Shown here: positions 45,236 to 54,693 of the stretch, in pieces
How the letters are laid out: each line of letters opens with the position of its first letter
Numbering within the stretch: position 1 is the first letter of the stretch
DNA from: Larsenimonas rhizosphaerae
GTDB taxonomy: Bacteria > Pseudomonadota > Gammaproteobacteria > Pseudomonadales > Halomonadaceae
Reading direction: 5' to 3'
Assembly (NCBI RefSeq): GCF_023700005.1
Contig: NZ_JAMLJK010000002.1
Coordinates: 1-64,000 of the forward strand
Length of the DNA stretch: 64,000 nucleotides
Made by a program: the position numbers and the translations under genes
Notes under the pieces: model-generated
Seen by the model: the letters and a program-made list of their open reading frames with translations, nothing else
Told to the model about the DNA's origin: nothing
Database searches by the model: none

Positions 45236-45511
45236 ATGCGTAAGCCCGAACTTGCTGCTGCGATTGCAGAACAGGCGGATCTGTCCAAGGACAAGGCCGG
45301 TCAGGTACTGAACGTGATTCTGGATGAGATTACGAGCCAGGTTGCCAAGGGTGAAGACGTTACCCTGATCGGTTTTGGTTCCTTTACCGTGCGTGAACGT
45401 GCCGCACGTACCGGCAAGAATCCGCAGACCGGCGCACCGCTGAACATTCCGGCAAGCAAGACTGTCGCGTTCAAGCCCGGCAAGAAGCTGAAGGATTCCG
45501 TGGCCGGTTAA
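45236..45511 (+). CDS. hup: HU family nucleoid DNA-binding protein
   Basis: A 91-residue histone-like protein that bends and compacts DNA as a dimer. The signature region is ITLIGFGSF-like (VTLIGFGSFTVRERAARTGK), with the beta-arm PQTGAPLNIPASKTVAFKPG and the N-terminal KPELAAAIAEQADLSKDKAG. The start at 45236 has CAGGAG 5 nt upstream. It is not next to lon, unlike many hupB genes; a second HU gene probably exists elsewhere. Neighbours match the Pseudomonas arrangement (ubiC side and recG side). Confidence 0.95.
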   Translation: MRKPELAAAIAEQADLSKDKAGQVLNVILDEITSQVAKGEDVTLIGFGSFTVRERAARTGKNPQTGAPLNIPASKTVAFKPGKKLKDSVAG

Positions 45512-45530
45512 GACCGAACCACTGAACGTA

Positions 45531-45560
45531 AATGCCGGCCATATCGCCGGCATTTTTTTT
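45531..45560 (+). terminator. Intrinsic terminator of the HU gene
   Basis: AATGCCGGC and GCCGGCATT form a perfect 9-bp stem with a 6-nt loop, followed by a run of T to 45560. Confidence 0.93.
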
Positions 45561-45599
45561 GGCCTAGGATGCAGGTATGACTCTGCCTTCGGAGGCCGT

Positions 45600-45962
45600 A
45601 TGAAACTGCGTTTTGTCTTGTGGATGCTTGGGCAGCTGCTCAAGCGTGCCTGGCGTCGCCAGCCCGAGTTTCGCGATGCCGTAGCTGCAAAGGGGCCGTT
45701 GCATTTCGGGATCGGACTGGAAGATTTAAGCGTGGCGCGGCATTACCATCTTCATGCCGACGGGGTGGAGGCGGGCGAAGGGCTGCCGATATCGACGCAA
45801 CTGGAGCTGCGCTTTCGCGATGCAGATGCAGCGGTGGCCTTTCTGAAACGGCCCTCCCCGAGGCATTTTCGTGAAGCGCTGATGAGCCATCGGCTCCGGG
45901 TAGTAGGTGATGTGGCACGCCTCGATACCCTGCAGGCACTGTTGCGTTATCTGAGGCGCTAA
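45600..45962 (+). CDS. Small SCP2-like protein of unknown function
   Basis: A 120-residue soluble basic protein. The segment FLKRPSPRHFREALMSHRLR followed by VVGDVARL resembles the C-terminal half of SCP2 sterol-carrier domains, where a short lipid-binding core ends in a conserved GD. GGAGG lies 4 nt before ATG 45600. It ends 3 bp before the convergent recG stop. Bacterial SCP2-like proteins include UbiJ and UbiT, which assist ubiquinone synthesis; ubiA/ubiC are nearby, but a functional link is only a guess. Confidence 0.7.
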   Translation: MKLRFVLWMLGQLLKRAWRRQPEFRDAVAAKGPLHFGIGLEDLSVARHYHLHADGVEAGEGLPISTQLELRFRDADAAVAFLKRPSPRHFREALMSHRLRVVGDVARLDTLQALLRYLRR

Positions 45963-45965
45963 CGG

Positions 45966-48053
45966 TCAGACCTGGCCGTACCGATTGGCCTCGCGCCCGA
46001 CCCAGCGCTGGATAAGCGCTTCACTGACAGTCTCGTTGTCGACCACGGCATCGGCACAGGCGCGAACACTGTCGAGCAGCCCCCTGTCGCGCGTCAAATC
46101 GGCCACTTTCATGCCGATCAGCCCGGTCTGGCGCGTTCCGAGCACTTCCCCCGGGCCTCGCAGTTCAAGGTCTTTCTCGGCAATGCGAAAGCCATCATTG
46201 GTATCGCGCATGACACCCAGTCGTTCGCGGGCCGAGCCTGACAGTGGCGGATGATAGAGCAGGACACAGAAGCTTTCGACCGATCCCCGCCCGACCCGGC
46301 CGCGCAACTGGTGCAGCTGGGCCAGCCCGAGGCGCTCGGGGTTTTCGATGATCATCAAGCTGGCATTGGGAACATCGACACCGACCTCGATCACGGTAGT
46401 GGCAACCAGCAGATCCAGCTCGCCGTCCTTGAAGGCTGCCATGACAGCCGCCTTGTCGGCAGCCTTCATGCGACCATGCACCAGACCGATGGCCAGCCCC
46501 GGCAGGTGTTCGGTCAATCGTTCAAGGGTGCTTTCAGCGGCCTGGGACTGCAGTGCATCGGATTCCTCGATCAGAGTGCAGACCCAGTAGGCCTGGCGCC
46601 CCTCGGCGCAGGCGTTTTCGATTCGATCAATGATCTCGTTACGGCGTTCATCCGGAACCACCACGGTTTTTACCGGTGTGCGCCCAGGAGGCAGTTCGTC
46701 AATCACGGAGACATCAAGGTCAGCGTAGGCACTCATGGCCAGCGTGCGGGGAATCGGGGTTGCCGTCATTACCAGCTGGTGAGGCGTAATACCGACCGCT
46801 TCCCCCTTTTCGCGCAGTGCAAGACGCTGATGAACGCCGAAGCGGTGCTGTTCATCGATAACGGCCAGTCCCAGGCGATGAAACGCGACATCTTCCTGAA
46901 ACAGGGCGTGTGTGCCGACCGCAACATGTGCGGTGCCATCGGCCAGACGCGCCTTGGCGTCCAGGCGTGACTTGCCCTTCAGGCGTCCGGCAAGCCAGTC
47001 CACCGTGAGGCCCAGCGGCTCGAACCACTGCTTAAGAGTGCGGTAGTGCTGTTCTGCCAGCAGTTCGGTCGGTGCCATCAGTGCAGCCTGATAGCCATGC
47101 GCCACGGCGCCAAGCATGGCCATTGCCGCGACCACGGTCTTGCCCGAACCAACATCGCCCTGGACCAGTCGCAGCATCGGCAACGCTCGTTGCAGATCAC
47201 CGTTTATTTCGTTGAGAACACGATGCTGGGCGCTGGTCAGTGCGAACGGCAGGCCGGCCAGAAAGCGAGCATTCAGGCTGGCCCCACTGCCCAGTGCCGG
47301 GGCGGCGTCCTGCTGAATGCGGCGACGTACCTGACGAAGGCTTAGCTGATGCGCCAGCATTTCCTCCAGCGCCAGCCGCGATACCATCGGGTGAGTCCCT
47401 TCGATCAACTGTTCCAGCGGTGCTTCCGGTGGCGGTCTGTGAATATAATGCAGCGCATCGTGAAGGGCCGGCAGCGCGAAGCGGCTGCGCAGGGGGGCGG
47501 GAATCAGGTCGGGCAGGGCCGACGGCGTGGTATCGAAAATTTCCAGCGCCTGACCCATCAGTGCGCGAAGCCGTGGCTGGGGCAGGCCTTCGGTGGTGGG
47601 ATAAATCGGTGTCAGCTGTTCTTCTATCGGAGCATCATGTCGCCCGACCAGCTGGTATTCGGGATGATAAAGCTCCAGTCCGGTGCTGCCGGCGCGTGCC
47701 TCGCCAAAGCAGCGTACGCGTATCCCACGAGCGAACTGGCTGGTCTGGGCCTGACCAAAGTGAAAAAAGCGCAGGGAAACGATGCCGGTATCATCCTTCA
47801 TGCGGACCAGAAGGCTTCGTCGTCGCCCCACGACAACCTCGCTGGCGGTCACCTCGCCTTCGATGACCGCTTCCCGGCCACTGCGCAGATGACCAATGGG
47901 CGTGATATGCGTACGGTCCTGATAGCGGTGAGGCAAGTGAAACAACAGGTCTGCCACGACGCTGACACCCAGGCGCGCCAGTTTTTCCGACAGCGCCGGC
48001 CCGACGCCCTTGAGGGCGCTAATCGGGTGGCTCAGCGTGGCCACATCACTCAT
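45966..48053 (-). CDS. recG: ATP-dependent DNA helicase RecG
   Basis: A branched-DNA helicase (695 residues) that remodels stalled replication forks and Holliday junctions. The N-terminal wedge/OB domain is at about 60-160. Walker A is QGDVGSGKTVVAAMA, motif II is VIDEQHRFG, and the helicase C domain has VATTVIEVGVDVPNAS and QLRGRVGRG. The ATG overlaps the oxyR stop by 4 bp, so oxyR-recG is an operon, as in Pseudomonas. Confidence 0.97.
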   Translation of the reverse strand: MSDVATLSHPISALKGVGPALSEKLARLGVSVVADLLFHLPHRYQDRTHITPIGHLRSGREAVIEGEVTASEVVVGRRRSLLVRMKDDTGIVSLRFFHFGQAQTSQFARGIRVRCFGEARAGSTGLELYHPEYQLVGRHDAPIEEQLTPIYPTTEGLPQPRLRALMGQALEIFDTTPSALPDLIPAPLRSRFALPALHDALHYIHRPPPEAPLEQLIEGTHPMVSRLALEEMLAHQLSLRQVRRRIQQDAAPALGSGASLNARFLAGLPFALTSAQHRVLNEINGDLQRALPMLRLVQGDVGSGKTVVAAMAMLGAVAHGYQAALMAPTELLAEQHYRTLKQWFEPLGLTVDWLAGRLKGKSRLDAKARLADGTAHVAVGTHALFQEDVAFHRLGLAVIDEQHRFGVHQRLALREKGEAVGITPHQLVMTATPIPRTLAMSAYADLDVSVIDELPPGRTPVKTVVVPDERRNEIIDRIENACAEGRQAYWVCTLIEESDALQSQAAESTLERLTEHLPGLAIGLVHGRMKAADKAAVMAAFKDGELDLLVATTVIEVGVDVPNASLMIIENPERLGLAQLHQLRGRVGRGSVESFCVLLYHPPLSGSARERLGVMRDTNDGFRIAEKDLELRGPGEVLGTRQTGLIGMKVADLTRDRGLLDSVRACADAVVDNETVSEALIQRWVGREANRYGQV

Positions 48054-48973
48054 GAGGTTGTGTCACCCTTTGCTGGCGGACACTTCAGTATGGCGTTGGT
48101 CAGGGCATCGATGGCCTTGGGGCGCGGGAAGCTGGTGCGCCAGGCGATGGCTACGCTACGGCTGGGCTCAGGCTCGGTAAACGGCCGGCTTTCGAGCATG
48201 CCGCTTTCATAGTGCCGGGTGCCGGTTGCCGACTTGGGCAGAATGGTAATACCCAGCCCGGAGGCCACCATGTGCCGAATGGTTTCAAGCGATCCACCTT
48301 CGGCAATCAGTGTATTGGTCGGGTTGGTGAGCTGAACGTTGAGCGCAGGGCAGGTTTCCAGAATCTGGTCCCGGAAGCAGTGGCCTTCACCCAGCAGGAG
48401 CAGACGTTCATTGAGCAGCCACTCCTTCTCGATGGCCTCATGCCTGACCCAGTCGTGATCGGTTGGAATCAGCACTTCAAAGGGCTCGTCATACATGACC
48501 TTGGTCAGCACATCGGGCTCGTTGAAGGGCAGTGCCACCACAATGACGTCCAGTTCCCCGCTGCGCAGCTTGCGCCGCAGTTCGCCGGTGAAGTTCTCTT
48601 CAATGTACAGCGACATTTTAGGGGCCAGCTGCGACAGGATGGGCACCAGATGCGGAAAGAGATAAGGGCCGATGGTATAAATCGCACCCACCCGCAGTGG
48701 GCTGGACAGCTGATCCTTGCCTTCGGAAGCCAGCTCCTTGATAACGCCGGCCTGCTCCAGGACGCGCTGGGCCTGAGCGATGATCTTTTCGCCCAGAGGG
48801 GTAACCTGAACGGTGGATTTACTGCGCTCGAACAGGGCCACCCCCAGCTCTTCCTCAAGTTTCTTGACGGCCACCGACAGCGTAGGCTGAGACACAAAAC
48901 AGTGCTCTGCTGCCCGACCGAAGTGTCGTTCCTGCGCCAAGGTTACGATGTATCGAAGTTCTGTTAGAGTCAT
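48050..48973 (-). CDS. oxyR: Hydrogen peroxide-sensing LysR regulator OxyR
   Basis: LysR-type regulator with the N-terminal helix-turn-helix FGRAAEHCFVSQPTLSVAVK. The redox pair lies at residues 199 and 208 (GEGHCFRDQILETCP), exactly the disulfide-forming positions of E. coli OxyR, when counted from the ATG at 48973; this also fixes the start. 307 residues. Oxidised OxyR activates catalase and alkyl hydroperoxide reductase genes. It is the promoter-proximal gene of oxyR-recG and divergent from an SDR gene. Confidence 0.97.
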   Translation of the reverse strand: MTLTELRYIVTLAQERHFGRAAEHCFVSQPTLSVAVKKLEEELGVALFERSKSTVQVTPLGEKIIAQAQRVLEQAGVIKELASEGKDQLSSPLRVGAIYTIGPYLFPHLVPILSQLAPKMSLYIEENFTGELRRKLRSGELDVIVVALPFNEPDVLTKVMYDEPFEVLIPTDHDWVRHEAIEKEWLLNERLLLLGEGHCFRDQILETCPALNVQLTNPTNTLIAEGGSLETIRHMVASGLGITILPKSATGTRHYESGMLESRPFTEPEPSRSVAIAWRTSFPRPKAIDALTNAILKCPPAKGDTTS

Positions 48974-49082
48974 GAGCTGGCCTTCAATAGTGCCCGGCTG
49001 CAAGGATGGCATGCCGGACCGGGTCGGTGATAGCGACTAACACCATGATATCCATACCGTTGTAACAGGGAGTAGTGAAAAG

Positions 49083-49955
49083 GTGAATAATACGACCTTA
49101 ATTCTGGGCTGCGGTGATGTAGGAACCCTTCTTGGACAGCAATTGATCGCACAGGGACAGCGCGTTATCGGGGTCCGTCGTCACCCTGAAAAGCTGGAAG
49201 GCAGTGGCATTGAACCGCTGGCCATGAACCTTGATGATGACGAGGCAGTGGCTGCGCTGCCTGATGCCGATATCGTGATTTATATCCTGAGTGCGGATCG
49301 GTTCGAGGAAAGTGCCTATGAATCCGCCTATTATCAAGGCCTTGATCGTGTGTTGACCACCTTTGAAGCACGTGCTGAACCACCGAAGCAGGTGATTTTT
49401 GTATCGTCGACGTCAGTGTATGGTCAGTGTGACGGAGAAACGGTCACCGAAGACAGCGTTATTGTGCCTACCGGCTTTGCCGGAAAGTGGCTTCACAAGG
49501 CTGAAAGTCGCCTGTGGCAGAGCTCGATTCCCGGAACGTCGGTTCGCTTTTCCGGCATCTACGGTCCGGGCCGCGAGCGGTTGATCAATCAGGTTCAGGA
49601 AGGTCGCGTAGCGCCCGCCACGCCTCCGATGTATTCAAATCGAATTCATCGTGATGACTGTGCCGGTGTACTGGTCTTTTTGATCGAGAAGGCGCTGGCC
49701 GGTGATACCCTGGATCCGGTCTATCTGGGCAGTGATCAGGAGGCCGCACCGATTCATGATGTGATGATGTGGCTGTCACGCGCGCTGGGCATCGAGCCAA
49801 GCAATACGATCCAGTCTCCCCTTCGCCGGCGTGCCAGCAAGCGCTGCGACAGTACACGCCTTCAAATGGCAGGGTACACCTTCATGTTTCCCACCTTCCG
49901 GGAAGGCTATCGCGATGTGCTGCGAGAAGCCGGTCTGCCCTGCAGGGTTGATTGA
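49083..49955 (+). CDS. Atypical NAD(P)-dependent epimerase/SDR protein (YeeZ-like)
   Basis: A Rossmann-fold protein of 290 residues with the dinucleotide motif LILGCGDVGTLLG at the N-terminus and SSTSVYGQ in the usual Ser/Thr strand. The catalytic YxxxK of extended SDRs is not visible; the equivalent region reads GKWLHKAE, so it may be an atypical member. FSGIYGPGRERL and NRIHRDDCAG are typical of the YeeZ group. GTG start at 49083 with AGGGAG about 10 nt upstream. Substrate unknown. Confidence 0.8.
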   Translation: MNNTTLILGCGDVGTLLGQQLIAQGQRVIGVRRHPEKLEGSGIEPLAMNLDDDEAVAALPDADIVIYILSADRFEESAYESAYYQGLDRVLTTFEARAEPPKQVIFVSSTSVYGQCDGETVTEDSVIVPTGFAGKWLHKAESRLWQSSIPGTSVRFSGIYGPGRERLINQVQEGRVAPATPPMYSNRIHRDDCAGVLVFLIEKALAGDTLDPVYLGSDQEAAPIHDVMMWLSRALGIEPSNTIQSPLRRRASKRCDSTRLQMAGYTFMFPTFREGYRDVLREAGLPCRVD

Positions 49956-49963
49956 CAGGCATG

Positions 49964-49983
49964 GCCCGGGGCACGCCCCGGGC
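49964..49983. terminator. GC-rich hairpin between the SDR gene and ridA
   Basis: GCCCGGGGC and GCCCCGGGC are perfect 9-bp arms separated by 2 nt, between two convergent genes 8 bp from each. No T run is present, so termination would rely on the stem only. Confidence 0.5.
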
Positions 49984-49990
49984 ACGCGGA

Positions 49991-50380
49991 TCAGTCACCG
50001 ATGACCATGACCCCTTCGGCTTCAACCTGGCTGCCACGCGGAAGTGCGCGTACGCCAACGGCAGCACGGGCTGGATAGGGCGCTGTAAAGAACTCTTCCA
50101 TCACGGTGTTGACCGTGGCGAAGTTGTCCAGATCAGTGAGATAGAGGTTCAGTTTCACTATCTCGTTCAATGAGCCCGCGGCTTCCTCGCAGACTGCCGC
50201 AAGATTTTTGAACACCTGGCGGGCCTGGGCTTCGATATCACCACTGACCAGCTCCATGGTATTGGGATCCAGCGGAATCTGGCCGGACAGATAAACCGTA
50301 TTGCCGGCCTTGATGGCCTGGGAGTAGGGGCCGATGGCGGCAGGTGCCTGATCGGTATGGATAGCGGCGCGATTACTCAT
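49991..50380 (-). CDS. ridA: RidA/YjgF family 2-iminobutanoate/2-iminopropanoate deaminase
   Basis: A 129-residue trimeric enzyme that hydrolyses reactive enamine/imine intermediates from PLP enzymes such as threonine or serine dehydratases. Family segments are [33 protein letters not shown]-type [16 protein letters not shown], and [20 protein letters not shown] with the conserved Arg and Glu. It lies after spoT, as in Pseudomonas. Confidence 0.95.
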   Translation of the reverse strand: MSNRAAIHTDQAPAAIGPYSQAIKAGNTVYLSGQIPLDPNTMELVSGDIEAQARQVFKNLAAVCEEAAGSLNEIVKLNLYLTDLDNFATVNTVMEEFFTAPYPARAAVGVRALPRGSQVEAEGVMVIGD

Positions 50381-50429
50381 GATATTTCCCTCTTGTGGTG
50401 GTCAGTGCTTTCGCCCTGCCGTACGGGCT

Positions 50430-50469
50430 AAAAAAAAGCCGCTCCCGGCCCAGTGAGCCGGTCGAGGCT
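50430..50469 (-). terminator. Intrinsic terminator of the gmk-rpoZ-spoT operon
   Basis: On the - strand the outer arms AGCC/GGCT and inner arms CCGGC/GCCGG form a long hairpin followed by eight T residues (A run 50430-50437 on the + strand). It lies between spoT and ridA. Confidence 0.82.
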
Positions 50470-50481
50470 GATCATGGTCGT

Positions 50482-52608
50482 TCAGTTGGTCTGTCGGGTA
50501 ATACGAGTAACGTGAGACAGGCTTCGAATTCGCTTGATGATGCCAGCCAGCTGGACGCGGCTTTGAACCGCAATCACCAGGTTGACGATCGAGAGCCGGG
50601 CATCGCGTTCCTCGATACCAATCCGCTCGACATTGGCATCCCCGTCGTTGACGAGCCCCGCCAGCTGGGCAATCAGGCCGCGGCGCGTTTCAATCTCGAT
50701 GCGAAGTGAAACGGGAAAATCCTGTTCTATCTGCTCGGCCCATACCAGCGGGAAGCATTTTTCAGGGTCACTGCGCAAATCACCCAGATTCCTGCAGTTA
50801 TGCCGATGAACCACGATGCCCTTGCCGGTACTCAGATGGCCGAGAATGATATCGCCCGGCAGTGGATAGCAGCAGCGGGCAAAGGTAATTACCGTGGCGG
50901 CGTCATTGCCGACAACGATGGGCCCCGGCATGTGCTCTTCCGATGTCTCGTCATTGGCTGCGCCACCCAGCGCGAGCGTGCGCGCTACCGGATAGGCCAT
51001 GCGGTTGCCCAGGCCGATGCTGTCGAGCAAATCGTCCAGGCTTTCCAGCTGATTGGTGTCGAGATAGCGCGCAATCCGGGCCTTGCCGATCATGTCGAGA
51101 TGGCTCTTGAAGCCGCTCAGTGCCTTGTTGAGCAGGCGCTGGCCCAGCAGAATCGAGTCACTGCGCTGTTGATGCTTCAGGTAATGGCGTACTGCCGAAC
51201 GTGCCTTGGCGGTGACGACATAGGACAGCCACGCGGTATTGGGCCGCGCGCCGGGTGCGGTAATGATTTCGACGGTCTGGCCGCTCTGCAGCACCGTGGA
51301 CAGCGGAGCCAGGTGACGGTCGATCCGGCAGGCAATACAACTGTTGCCGATATCCGTATGCACGTTATAGGCGAAATCGACTGCGGTTGCACCACGAGGC
51401 AGCTCGGTAATGTCGCCTTTCGGGGTGAAAATGTAGATATCGTCCGGGAACAGATCGTTCTTGACGTGCTCGATGAATTCCAGTGAATTGCCGGCGCGCC
51501 GTTGCATTTCCAGCAGGCCCTTGACCCACTCGCGTGCCCGCGCATGGCTGCCGGCAGCAATGGGGCGATCCGTTTGTCCCGCCTTGTAAAGCCAGTGGGC
51601 GGCAATACCGTTGTTGGCCATGGCTTCCATCTCACGAGTACGAATCTGTACCTCGACAGGGATGCCGTTCATGCCGAACAGGGTGGTATGCAGGCTCTGA
51701 TAGCCATTGGCCTTGGGGATGGCAATGTAGTCCTTGAAGCGTCCGGGCACCGGCTTGTACAGGTTATGCACCGCACCGAGGATCCGGTAACAGGTATCGA
51801 CCCGGTCGGTGATGATGCGAAAGCCGAAGACGTCCATCAGGTCGTTGAAGGACTTGTGCTTGTCGCGCATCTTGGTATAGATCGACAGCAGATGCTTCTG
51901 ACGGCCGATGACGGTGCCGGTCAATTCATCATGATCCAGACACTGTTGCAGCGTTGTCTGAATCTCGCGCATCATGGTGCGGCGATTGCCTCGTGCCTTG
52001 GCAACGGCACGTTGTATGCGTTCGGCCCGCATCGGGTAAATCGCCTGAAATGACAGGTCTTCCAGTTCGACACGAATGGTGTTGATGCCGAGGCGGCTGG
52101 CAATGCGGGCATAGATTTCAAGCGTTTCGCGAGCAATGCGGCGCTTCTTGTCCGGTCGCAGGGCACCCAGGGTTCGCATGTTATGCAGCCGGTCGGCGAG
52201 TTTGACGATGATGACGCGAATATCGCGGGACATCGCCAGTACCATTTTCTGGAAGTTTTCGGCCTGGGCCACGGCCTTGTCTTCAAACGTGATCTGGGTC
52301 AGCTTTGACACCCCGTCGACCAGTTCGGTGACTTCCAGGCCGAACTGCCGCTCAAGTGCATCTCTTGTGACACCGGTATCCTCGATTACATCATGCAGCA
52401 TGGCAGCCATCAGACTCTGATAGTCCATATGCATGTTGGCGAGGATATTGGCAACGGCCAGGGGGTGGGTAACGTAGGGCTCGCCCGAACGCCGACGCTG
52501 GCCGTCATGGGCCTGCTCGGCGTAATAAAAGGCGCGTTTGACCTGGCGAATCTCATCGCCAGGCAGGTAACCATCCAGGCGGTCGGCCAGATCATCAATG
52601 GTAAACAT
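50482..52608 (-). CDS. spoT: Bifunctional (p)ppGpp synthetase/hydrolase SpoT
   Basis: Controls the stringent response by making and degrading ppGpp. The N-terminal HD hydrolase domain (GEPYVTHPLAVANIL, MLHDVIEDTG, KLADRLHNMRTLGAL) is intact. The synthetase domain includes GRQKHLLSIYTKM, MDVFGFRIIT and VEVQIRTREMEAMA, followed by TGS (FTPKGDITELPRGATAVDFAY), a helical region and a C-terminal ACT domain. 708 residues, standard for SpoT. Downstream of rpoZ by 32 bp. Confidence 0.97.
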   Translation of the reverse strand: MFTIDDLADRLDGYLPGDEIRQVKRAFYYAEQAHDGQRRRSGEPYVTHPLAVANILANMHMDYQSLMAAMLHDVIEDTGVTRDALERQFGLEVTELVDGVSKLTQITFEDKAVAQAENFQKMVLAMSRDIRVIIVKLADRLHNMRTLGALRPDKKRRIARETLEIYARIASRLGINTIRVELEDLSFQAIYPMRAERIQRAVAKARGNRRTMMREIQTTLQQCLDHDELTGTVIGRQKHLLSIYTKMRDKHKSFNDLMDVFGFRIITDRVDTCYRILGAVHNLYKPVPGRFKDYIAIPKANGYQSLHTTLFGMNGIPVEVQIRTREMEAMANNGIAAHWLYKAGQTDRPIAAGSHARAREWVKGLLEMQRRAGNSLEFIEHVKNDLFPDDIYIFTPKGDITELPRGATAVDFAYNVHTDIGNSCIACRIDRHLAPLSTVLQSGQTVEIITAPGARPNTAWLSYVVTAKARSAVRHYLKHQQRSDSILLGQRLLNKALSGFKSHLDMIGKARIARYLDTNQLESLDDLLDSIGLGNRMAYPVARTLALGGAANDETSEEHMPGPIVVGNDAATVITFARCCYPLPGDIILGHLSTGKGIVVHRHNCRNLGDLRSDPEKCFPLVWAEQIEQDFPVSLRIEIETRRGLIAQLAGLVNDGDANVERIGIEERDARLSIVNLVIAVQSRVQLAGIIKRIRSLSHVTRITRQTN

Positions 52609-52640
52609 GGAGCCTTCCTGACCGTGAGCCGGTGGGGATA

Positions 52641-52889
52641 TCAGATATCCTGGGGCTGCGGACGCGGACGCGGTGTCGGTGCTTCGACCGGCTCATCGAG
52701 TACGCTGGAATCGACATGGCCTGCTGCAATTTCGCGCAGGGCCAGCACGGTCACCTTGTCATTTTCCCAGTCCAGCTCACTGTTACGGCTGCCGCGGGCC
52801 AGCTGACGGGCACGGCGCGAAGCGACCATGACCAGCTGAAAGCGGTTTTCAACGTTATCGAGACAATCTTCGACGGTAACTCGTGCCAT
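52641..52889 (-). CDS. rpoZ: RNA polymerase omega subunit
   Basis: An 82-residue subunit that helps assemble RNA polymerase and forms a ppGpp site. The N-terminal [20 protein letters not shown] and following [14 protein letters not shown] are strongly conserved. The start at 52889 is fixed by MARVTVEDC; an in-frame extension is rejected. The C-terminal tail is Pro-rich ([11 protein letters not shown]). It lies between gmk and spoT. Confidence 0.97.
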   Translation of the reverse strand: MARVTVEDCLDNVENRFQLVMVASRRARQLARGSRNSELDWENDKVTVLALREIAAGHVDSSVLDEPVEAPTPRPRPQPQDI

Positions 52890-53012
52890 GGGAATAACTA
52901 CCTGATCATGTGTGTGAATGACGCAAGGCGTCAGACGAAAGCCCGTTGTCGACAGGCAGAAGGAATCCGGCCTGTCCCGTGACAAGAGCAAATGTTCGGG
53001 GGGATATCGAGT

Positions 53013-53762
<750 letters not shown>

Positions 53763-53804
53763 TCATGGCCATGCTGATCGAGTCGCGCCGTCATGATGCC
53801 TTTC

Positions 53805-54524
53805 TCACGGCTGATCAAGGATCGGGTAATGGCGAAACAGGCCGTTTTCATTGAAGGGCTGTCGTCGTGAGGAGTTCATGTACGCCTTGAGCGGCGGAAA
53901 GGCCATGACACTGGCATGCAGTGCGTTGATGCCGGGAAGGGTGCCGTCGAGGGTCTCCATGGTACGGGGAAAGGCATGGCGCAGCCCCTCGATCACCTGG
54001 AACAGGGAAATATCCACGCAGGTCAGCCTGTCATTGACCAGGTGATGGTGGCTGGCCGGATTGGTGGTCAGAATCTGTTCGAAGTACCCCAGAAACAGCG
54101 GCAGTCGTTCCTGCAAAAAGGTGGCGGTACGGCGCATGGACTCGGTTTTCTGCTCTTCGAAATAAAGCGACGGCCCCAGCGGATGATGGGTGTCGTGAAT
54201 TTCGGTCACAAAATCGGCAATGGTCAGTTGCAGGCTGTGCTCCCAGTCGCGGGATACAGAGTCCTCGGAGGTCAGGCCCAGCTTCGGGCCGAGAAAACGC
54301 AGAATGTTGGCCACATGGGAAATGACCTGGCCTTCGGCCAGCAGAAACGGCGCCGCGAACGGTGTCTGCAGGCTTGCTTCACCGTTCAGAAAGGTCTCGA
54401 TCTGCTCGACGCCATCCGGCTCAAGACCGATATCCCGATATTCAGCCTGTCCCGCCTCCAGCACCAGCCGTACGAACTCTCCCCGTCCGGGAATGCCCGG
54501 CCAGTAATACAGTACGTAATCCAT
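53805..54524 (-). CDS. Glutathione S-transferase family protein
   Basis: A 239-residue GST: thioredoxin-like N-terminal domain (YYWPGIPGRGEFVRLVLEAG, resembling sigma/mu-type GSTs with the early Tyr) and a helical C-terminal domain. FAAPFLLAEGQVISHVANIL corresponds to the cis-Pro and glutathione-contact loop. The start at 54524 is supported by GGAG 8 nt upstream. Substrate not known. Located downstream of, and divergent from, the AEC carrier. Confidence 0.83.
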   Translation of the reverse strand: MDYVLYYWPGIPGRGEFVRLVLEAGQAEYRDIGLEPDGVEQIETFLNGEASLQTPFAAPFLLAEGQVISHVANILRFLGPKLGLTSEDSVSRDWEHSLQLTIADFVTEIHDTHHPLGPSLYFEEQKTESMRRTATFLQERLPLFLGYFEQILTTNPASHHHLVNDRLTCVDISLFQVIEGLRHAFPRTMETLDGTLPGINALHASVMAFPPLKAYMNSSRRQPFNENGLFRHYPILDQP

Positions 54525-54693
54525 GACCCTAGCTCCGCAGTGCAGTGATGAGTGTGCCAAGCTTAGTGTGGCTTGTCTGCCTGTGCGAGGCGCACGATAC
54601 AGATGAGCATACTACTATCATCCTGGCCGCCGGCAGCCCCTCTGGCATGTGGCATGTCAGGCCCCTTTTTCGAAGGACCGCATGAGGTTGGAC

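Noticed and set aside
48974-49082. Canonical OxyR binding site (ATAG-N7 repeats) between oxyR and the SDR gene
   Set aside because: Only a single ATAG near 49029 was found; the other three elements are not in register.
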